From contig REGQ01000059.1 in the NCBI GenBank assembly GCA_004134985.1, forward strand, positions 48,564-112,563: a stretch of DNA of 64,000 nt. The letters are read 5' to 3'. The position numbers and the translations under genes are program-made. This document shows positions 59,322-64,000 of this stretch, piece by piece. The notes beneath the pieces were generated by a model. It searched no databases and had not been told where the DNA came from. It saw only the letters and a program-made list of their open reading frames with translations. How positions within the stretch are numbered: the first letter of the stretch is position 1; each line of letters starts with the position of its first letter. Source of the stretch: Paenibacillaceae bacterium (GTDB lineage: Bacteria > Bacillota > Bacilli > Paenibacillales > Paenibacillaceae).

Positions 59322-59384
59322 ACAAACGGCAGCTGAGAAAATCAGCTGCCGTTTTCATTAAGCGAACGGGCAGGATATCGAGGA
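59322..59384 (+). repeat. R1 dispersed repeat, copy P
   Basis: A perfect stem AACGGCAGCTGA/TCAGCTGCCGTT with a GAAAA-type loop is followed by TTTCATTAAGCGAACGGGCAGGATA, the right core. The left core is missing. It may act as a terminator. Confidence 0.65.
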
Positions 59385-59423
59385 AATAAGTGGAATTTTA
59401 TATGGTAGGTATAGGTTTTAAGC

Positions 59424-59730
59424 ATTCACGAATGGAGCGATTATGATCGGGAGAACCCGCAGGTGACGCGGATTCCCGTCTCGTTCGTGCTTTCTTCCGA
59501 GCCGGTATCGTGGCAGGAGGTGCCGCGGGGCGTCGAGAGCATGATTGTAAAGCAGCTGAACAAGCTGGCCGGTATTTTCTCGGAAATGCACATTACGGAG
59601 GAGAGCCCCTTGTTCGAGCCGGACGGATCGGATGAGGATGTGCTTCTGAGAGGGGGCACTGCTGGACAATTACCTTGAAAGCGGTCAGCAGGAGGCCTTC
59701 CGTCAGGTGGTCGCCGAAATTTTCGATTGA
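59424..59730 (+). pseudogene. Unidentified GC-rich gene fragment
   Basis: The frame reads EWSDYDRENPQVTRIPVSFV, SWQEVPRGVESMIVKQLNKLAGIFSEMH and FEPDGSDEDVLL. It then shifts near 59660 to LLDNYLESGQQEAFRQVVAEIFD before a TGA at 59728. The family is not recognised, but codon use and the continuous amphipathic pattern mark real coding sequence. GC is above that of the following AT-rich genes. Confidence 0.45.
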
Positions 59731-59777
59731 AAAAATTATGCAACTACTTAAATTATGAATGAAAGAAGGTATAGAAG

Positions 59778-60794
59778 ATGATACGAGAAATTAAAGAGCA
59801 ATTCACTGAAGAGATCCTTACCGAAGCAATAAAGCGATATGACATTAATAATGACACCGTTCGTTTATTGGGCGGTTATGAAAGCTTTGTTTATGAATAC
59901 CAGAAAAACAATGCATTTTTCATATTAAAAATCTCACATACAATTAGAAGATCAAGAAATAATATACGGGGTGAAATTGAATTTTTAAATTTTTTGTCGA
60001 ATAAAGGACTGGCAGTTTCAAATGCTGTTCCATCGACCAGGGGTAATATGGTTGAAGAAATTGCTGCAGAAAATGGTTCGTTCCTAGCCATTTCATACGA
60101 AATGTCTCTTGGAAAAGAAGTGTCGGATGAAGATTGGAATGAATCGCTTTACGAAAAATGGGGCGAATTTCTCGGGAAAATCCATCATGCCACAAAGGGT
60201 TATGAAGGGAGTAATCCGGCGTTTAAACGACAAGCCTGGGACCAAGAAGTTCAATTAAAGGCGGAGAAATACCTGCGACCTGATGATGTAATGATTTCAA
60301 TTCTAAAAGAAAGATTAACAAAACTTACTTCTCTGCCCAAGTCCAAAGATACATACGGTTTGACTCATACTGATTTTCATCAAAGTAATTTTTATCTGCA
60401 TAACGGAGACATTTATTTGTTCGATTTTGATGATTGCGGTTATACGTATTTCGTAAACGATATTGGGATTACATTGTATTATGCACTTTCTTATCCGTTT
60501 AAGGAATTTGAAAATAAAACGGAATATTATAAATTGTTTTTCCGCCATTTTATGAAAGGATATCTGAAGGAAAATACAATCCAAGAAGAAGAAATAGTAT
60601 ATTTACAAGACTCTATTAAACTTCGTCATGCATTGCTGTATATTTATTTTCATCAAGCAAACGATGTGTCAAATTTGGATGAAGAATCAATGAACTGGTT
60701 AAAAGAGCTTCAACGAGTAGCCGCTTCTGATGACCCTATGCTGCCGATTGATTTTGTTCAAGAATTTAAAAGCATTCATAATAGTATTCATTAA
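59778..60794 (+). CDS. Aminoglycoside phosphotransferase-fold kinase
   Basis: This 338-residue protein kinase-like enzyme has an N-lobe ILKIS-type lysine strand (NAFFILKISH), the catalytic loop LTHTDFHQSNFYL (Brenner motif HxDxxxxN) and the metal site LFDFDDCGY. A C-terminal helical bundle follows. The architecture resembles the YihE/spectinomycin and homoserine-kinase-like branches, so the substrate may be a metabolite or an antibiotic. AGAAGGTATAG precedes the ATG. The metallopeptidase gene starts 41 bp downstream on the same strand. Confidence 0.82.
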   Translation: MIREIKEQFTEEILTEAIKRYDINNDTVRLLGGYESFVYEYQKNNAFFILKISHTIRRSRNNIRGEIEFLNFLSNKGLAVSNAVPSTRGNMVEEIAAENGSFLAISYEMSLGKEVSDEDWNESLYEKWGEFLGKIHHATKGYEGSNPAFKRQAWDQEVQLKAEKYLRPDDVMISILKERLTKLTSLPKSKDTYGLTHTDFHQSNFYLHNGDIYLFDFDDCGYTYFVNDIGITLYYALSYPFKEFENKTEYYKLFFRHFMKGYLKENTIQEEEIVYLQDSIKLRHALLYIYFHQANDVSNLDEESMNWLKELQRVAASDDPMLPIDFVQEFKSIHNSIH

Positions 60795-60834
60795 CCTGGG
60801 GGCATCGCATATTAGAGAGAAGGGACAAAGAAGA

Positions 60835-61521
60835 ATGAATCTCAAATCAAACAACTATAAACTTCACTTAATTAAAGAATCAGAACATGGATTGTTTTTT
60901 TCTCCAGTTAAGGATGAGAAGACAATGGCAATGATTGAAGAACTTGCACATGCTTTCGAAAAAAACTATAACCGAATCATTGATATGTTTATGTTTAAGC
61001 ATAATCAAAAAACAATTGTTCATGTTTACTCTGATAGAGAGCAATTTTATAAAATTATTGGTCGGAAAACTGAGGGAACTTATGATGCAAGTGACAATAT
61101 CATTAAATTATATACACCGCTAAGTTTAGACGATCCTGATATATTTTTAGAATATACGTTTCAGATAGTTCATGAATTTGTTCATGAAGTTATTCAACAA
61201 ATAAATCCTATTGTTGGAAAGGCTAAGTGGCTAGATGAGGGGATAGCATATTTTGCTTCATTGCAACTTGATCATGAATTGAAAAATCGATCAAAAATCA
61301 GCAATATCCCAACATTAGAACAACTCATAAGTCCAACATTTTATGATAATTTCGATGGATCAGCATATCTTATTTGTGGATTGATTGTAAAATTTATTAC
61401 TGAAAAATACGGAATAAATACTCTAAATGAATTTATTAGAAGAAATCCTGAAGGAATCGAAGAAATATTAAATATATCATTAGAAAGATTCTATTTAGAG
61501 TGGAAACAAAGTTTACAGTGA
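60835..61521 (+). CDS. Gluzincin-type zinc metallopeptidase (peptidase MA-like)
   Basis: This 228-residue protein carries the zinc-binding HEFVHE motif (about residues 115-120) and a downstream WLDEGIAYFAS with the third-ligand Glu, the layout of peptidase MA-like gluzincins. An N-terminal mixed domain (FSPVKDEKTMAMIEELAHAFEKNY) precedes it. There is no signal peptide or membrane anchor, so it is cytoplasmic or non-classically exported. It is AT-rich compared with purF. Co-transcription with the upstream kinase is likely; a functional link is not evident. Confidence 0.78.
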   Translation: MNLKSNNYKLHLIKESEHGLFFSPVKDEKTMAMIEELAHAFEKNYNRIIDMFMFKHNQKTIVHVYSDREQFYKIIGRKTEGTYDASDNIIKLYTPLSLDDPDIFLEYTFQIVHEFVHEVIQQINPIVGKAKWLDEGIAYFASLQLDHELKNRSKISNIPTLEQLISPTFYDNFDGSAYLICGLIVKFITEKYGINTLNEFIRRNPEGIEEILNISLERFYLEWKQSLQ

Positions 61522-61741
61522 CTTTTACGTGTATCATTGAAGACACTGACTTCCTATAACACCATATTCACACTGCGGGCATACGCCCTTGGTTGGAAGA
61601 AGAAATATAGCAAAGAAGTAACTCACCAACACATTCGTTTTCCTAAGAGAAGAGCTATCTAAGGAAAACGAACGTCGTGAATCCAAGAAACGTTAGGCGA
61701 AAGAATCGGAATGGTTAAAGAGATTTCTTGCGTAAGGTAAA
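61522..61741 (+). other. Gene-free DNA after the metallopeptidase
   Basis: CTATAACACCATATTCACACTGCGGGC at 61554-61580 resembles the DNA downstream of the kinase fragment at 165-197. A hairpin TTTTCCTAAGAGAAGAGCTATCTAAGGAAAACG lies at 61639-61670. No gene is seen. Confidence 0.35.
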
Positions 61742-61856
61742 TGTCGAGTGACAAGAACATACATCGCTAATAGTGACAAGAACATGCTAACATAGCCACC
61801 ATTTTGGACAAGAACATACATCTTTAGAACTACTATTTGACATGAACATACTACCT
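61742..61856 (+). repeat. R2 end-repeat cluster (four copies), copy h
   Basis: TGTCGAGTGACAAGAACATA is followed at about 30-35 bp intervals by AGTGACAAGAACATGCTAAC, TGGACAAGAACATACATC and TTGACATGAACATACTAC, all in the same orientation. This looks like the multi-site end of a larger transposon rather than a compact R2 element. Confidence 0.6.
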
Positions 61857-61884
61857 TATAGCAATAAGGCACTGATCTGCATGC

Positions 61885-61928
61885 AGTTCACTAAGAAGCC
61901 CATCCCCCTCGGCGGCAATCCGTCGATA
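61885..61928 (+). repeat. R3 left-end fragment, copy c
   Basis: AGTTCACTAAGAAGCCCATC, CCCCTCGGCGGCAATCCG matches the first 40 bp of R3 copies a and b. As at 46354, it lies just downstream of an R2 element. Confidence 0.5.
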
Positions 61929-62043
61929 GTCTCATCTTAGTTAATAAGCAGAATGCCATTGAACAGCGGCATATGCCTGAAGAAGATAGACGATCGGTTG
62001 CCGTTTTAACTTTGCGCACTATAACATTTCTATAAAAATACTG

Positions 62044-62074
62044 TTGACCTTAAAGTTGCTTCAAGGTGTATGAT
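62044..62074 (+). promoter_or_regulatory. MerR-type promoter with 19-bp spacer
   Basis: TTGACC (62044-62049) and TATGAT (62069-62074) are separated by 19 bp, the over-long spacing that MerR activators correct by DNA distortion. The spacer region contains the dyad ACCTTAAAGTTGCTTCAAGGT. The MerR gene two cistrons downstream is the obvious regulator. Confidence 0.8.
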
Positions 62075-62111
62075 GTTTCTATCCGGATAAACACTGCAGG
62101 GAGGCCTATCA

Positions 62112-62912
62112 TTGGAAACACCTAGTTTCAAATTTGACGGCGGTTTTATTATGGTTCCGTGGGAGCAATTCGATGAAGCGGTCGAGTGGTACCGCGAGAA
62201 GATGGGATGGCGACTGAAAGGAACGGGAACGGGTCCCGTAGGCAGAAAGGCATTCTTCAAATTGCCGGGACCCGGACAAGCCAATCTCAAATCATTCGAA
62301 AGCGACATCGACCACTTTACTGTTGACGGATATTCGGAGGGGAACTGCAGGTTTTGCTTCCGGACCGCGAACCTGGAGCAGTCGCTGAAGTACTTTAAAC
62401 AGCAGGACGTCGAGCACTCGAACCCGATCGAAATGCCAGACGGCACATGGTCTGCCGACCTTCACGCATTCGGGGGAATCCGTCTTACGCTGAGTGAAGA
62501 CAAGAAGCTGGAAGGCAAATTTCCGAATGCTCGGGTCATCCAGTATGCGCCCAAGCCGTTATGGCTGGGCGTCAGCAATCTGGCGTCCTCGATTCAATGG
62601 TACGAGCGTACGATGGGCTTCGATCGTTCCAAGAAGGACTTTTCCAAGCGAGGCTATGCCTTGCTGCGAGACGTTCGGCAGAAATGGGATTTCATATGGC
62701 TGCAGGAAGTCCCACAGGCATCGGACCGTGTAAAAGCCAATCCCGGAGCAAGGCCGTATTTTCACATTAAAAAGCAAGAGGATTTTTTCAATGCGCATCG
62801 GTGGTTGAAAGATCAAGGTATCGAGGTGTCGGATGTCGTCGGGGAGCGTTGGCAAGGTTTTCACTTCTACGATCCCGATGGCAACCGGTTGAACGTGTGG
62901 ACCTACTACTGA
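62112..62912 (+). CDS. VOC-family protein with two glyoxalase-like domains
   Basis: This 266-residue protein has two VOC modules. The first (residues 1-125) opens FKFDGGFIMVPWEQFDEAVEWYREKMGW. The second (about 140-266) opens PLWLGVSNLASSIQWYERTMGF and closes FHFYDPDGNRLNVW. The TTG start at 62112 has GGGAGG upstream. It leads a three-gene operon with MerR and a pentapeptide-repeat protein under a MerR-type promoter. A drug-binding or detoxifying role induced by its ligand is likely. Two domains usually form one binding site between them. Confidence 0.82.
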   Translation: METPSFKFDGGFIMVPWEQFDEAVEWYREKMGWRLKGTGTGPVGRKAFFKLPGPGQANLKSFESDIDHFTVDGYSEGNCRFCFRTANLEQSLKYFKQQDVEHSNPIEMPDGTWSADLHAFGGIRLTLSEDKKLEGKFPNARVIQYAPKPLWLGVSNLASSIQWYERTMGFDRSKKDFSKRGYALLRDVRQKWDFIWLQEVPQASDRVKANPGARPYFHIKKQEDFFNAHRWLKDQGIEVSDVVGERWQGFHFYDPDGNRLNVWTYY

Positions 62913-62931
62913 CGATAAGGAGATTCCAACA

Positions 62932-63711
62932 TTGGACAGCACAATGACGATACAGACGTTCTCCGATCGTACCGGTCTTCCGGCTAGCACCCTTCGTTAT
63001 TATGAGAAAGAAGGCTTGCTGCTTCCCGAGATCCGGGCGGAAAACGGTTATCGTCTTTACAGCGAGAAACAAATCCCCCGGGCGATCAACATCCATTCAT
63101 TGCGCCAAGCAGGCATTAGCCTTACTGATATACGGTCGTATCTTGCAGCGGGCGACGAAGAGAAAGAAGAATGGCTTCGCAAATGGCGACAGGGTATCGA
63201 CGCCAAGCTCTCGATTCTGAACGTAGCCAAACAATTTCTATACGGTATCGAACCTCGGATCGAGCATATCCGATTGGTCCGATGGGACGATCCTGTCGCG
63301 CTGTTATGGTTCCGCCACCGCGTTAAACGACAGCTCAATCCATTCGCGCGAGGGATGGAAGAGAGTGCGGCCATATTGAGTAAACAGGGGCTCTTATTTG
63401 CACAGGAAGCTTTTGTTCAGCACGAACAAATCGTCGGCGACGAAATGATCGGCAAAGTCGGATTCCGCCTTCGAGGCAAGCTGCCCCTTCAGGGGCTGTT
63501 AAGGCAGTATGATACCGAGCTCGAAACGTTGGAGCCGACATTATTCGTTGCCTTGGACTGTTTATCGACTGACCCCTATGCTTGCTTTAGCCATATGCTG
63601 CTCTTGCAGTCTTTCGGCTTTGAACCGACGGGACCGAACCTAGAGCGCTACCAATTGCATGAGAAGTCGCATTACGAAATGATGATCCCAGTCGTTCACG
63701 AAACGAATTAA
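62932..63711 (+). CDS. MerR-family transcriptional regulator
   Basis: The 259-residue protein has the MerR winged helix (MTIQTFSDRTGLPASTLRYYEKEGLL, then ENGYRLYSEKQIPRAINIHSLRQAGISLTDIRSYL) and a long C-terminal effector domain. That domain (about residues 125-255) resembles BmrR/GyrI-like ligand-binding folds. The TTG at 62932 follows AAGGAGA by 8 bp; an ATG at 62944 is the alternative. It probably distorts the 19-bp-spacer promoter at 62044 when ligand is bound, switching on its own operon. Confidence 0.85.
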   Translation: MDSTMTIQTFSDRTGLPASTLRYYEKEGLLLPEIRAENGYRLYSEKQIPRAINIHSLRQAGISLTDIRSYLAAGDEEKEEWLRKWRQGIDAKLSILNVAKQFLYGIEPRIEHIRLVRWDDPVALLWFRHRVKRQLNPFARGMEESAAILSKQGLLFAQEAFVQHEQIVGDEMIGKVGFRLRGKLPLQGLLRQYDTELETLEPTLFVALDCLSTDPYACFSHMLLLQSFGFEPTGPNLERYQLHEKSHYEMMIPVVHETN

Positions 63712-63736
63712 CTTACTCTAAAGGAGATGGATAGCA

Positions 63737-63943
63737 ATGAGCAAAGAAGTCATGAAAATTCAGATGGCCGACATTTCTGAATCGAGCTTCCAGGAAGTGA
63801 AGGCAGAGGAGCTTTCATTCGACAATGTCAGTCTGGCCCGGACCCGCATTAACAATGCCAATATGGGCGGAATGGCGTTGAATGATGTGAATCTCGCCCA
63901 TTCCAAAATCACGAACGCCAATTTGAATATTTCGATGAAATAG
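63737..63943 (+). CDS. Short pentapeptide-repeat-like protein
   Basis: The 68-residue product has consecutive five-residue turns (SSFQEVKAEELSFDNVSLARTRINNANMGGMALNDVNLAHSKITNANL) with central Leu/Phe/Met and small flanking residues, the signature of a right-handed quadrilateral helix. It has about ten turns, shorter than Qnr-type DNA mimics. AAAGGAG precedes the ATG. As the third gene of a MerR-controlled VOC operon, it may protect a target such as gyrase or fold around a small-molecule complex (speculative). Confidence 0.72.
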   Translation: MSKEVMKIQMADISESSFQEVKAEELSFDNVSLARTRINNANMGGMALNDVNLAHSKITNANLNISMK

Positions 63944-63949
63944 AGCCAT

Positions 63950-64000
63950 CATTCCGGTGATGAGTGAGCCAGGTCTCCGGCGAAAATGAGCCATCCCTCC
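63950..64000 (+). other. Possible transposon end at the window edge
   Basis: GTGAGCCAGGTCTCCGGCGA and AAATGAGCCATCCCTCC form a spaced repeat of GAGCCA, as seen in multi-site transposon ends such as those of IS21-type elements. The window ends before any transposase could be seen. Confidence 0.35.

Overview
The window looks like chromosomal accessory DNA of a low-to-mid GC Firmicute, most likely Paenibacillus or a close relative. The signs are strong AGGAGG-type ribosome binding sites with frequent TTG/GTG starts, a T-box leader, a PurR-type box pair, a CcpA cre site, an SLH-domain secreted protein, GH76 mannanases and a sugar ABC transporter of the binding-protein plus two-permease type. This is inference from gene content; no rRNA, tRNA or marker operon is present.

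Layout. (1) 1-5.9 kb: single-gene units (chloramphenicol-phosphotransferase-like fragment, Nudix, MarR plus IMP dehydrogenase, truncated RibD/DHFR-like gene, SMI1/KNR4, methyltransferase) separated by a dispersed repeat called R1 here. (2) 6-14.3 kb: a better preserved metabolic block. A FadR-type regulator and a solute-binding protein gene share the operator ACCTRTCAGAYAGG; the binding protein is followed by two permeases and a trans-sulfuration PLP enzyme. Next come a cre-controlled promoter, a broken binding-protein start and two translationally coupled cytoplasmic GH76 enzymes. (3) 14.3-31.9 kb: GNAT, VOC, AraC, a T-box-controlled methyltransferase, a second lspA, an HTH/Ntn-hydrolase pair, a broken kinase, AraC/GyrI genes, two HxlR regulators each divergent from an oxidoreductase, PadR with a propeller-fold protein, and a DUF1989 protein. 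(4) 32-46 kb: another R1-rich cassette-like stretch (small unknowns, RibD-like, UppS paralogue, HAD, Nudix, orphan hisB, P-loop kinase, VOC, AraC-GyrI, lipoprotein, chloramphenicol-phosphotransferase-like). (5) 46-53 kb: a truncated ogt with a 2OG-Fe(II) oxygenase, then a D-galactonate locus (dgoD, AraC, SDR) whose kdgK and eda are destroyed. (6) 53-57 kb: wreckage: IS4 and IS3 remnants, hydrolase, UvrA-like, WYL and MFS fragments, plus an intact SLH protein. (7) 57-64 kb: an orphan GC-rich purF with PurR boxes, an APH-like kinase, a zinc metallopeptidase, and a MerR-controlled VOC/MerR/pentapeptide operon.

Three dispersed non-coding families explain much of the intergenic DNA. R1 (about 70-100 bp) has paired TAACGGG-type cores around a variable hairpin and nearly always lies just after the stop codon of a single-gene unit. 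R2 (about 80 bp) has ends related to GACAAGAACATACATC around a terminator-like hairpin. R3 (about 135 bp) has one copy splitting an IS3 orfB. The R1/gene/R1 pattern resembles a cassette array without a visible recombinase and is the main candidate for something undescribed. At least fifteen broken genes show that the region gains and loses genes quickly.
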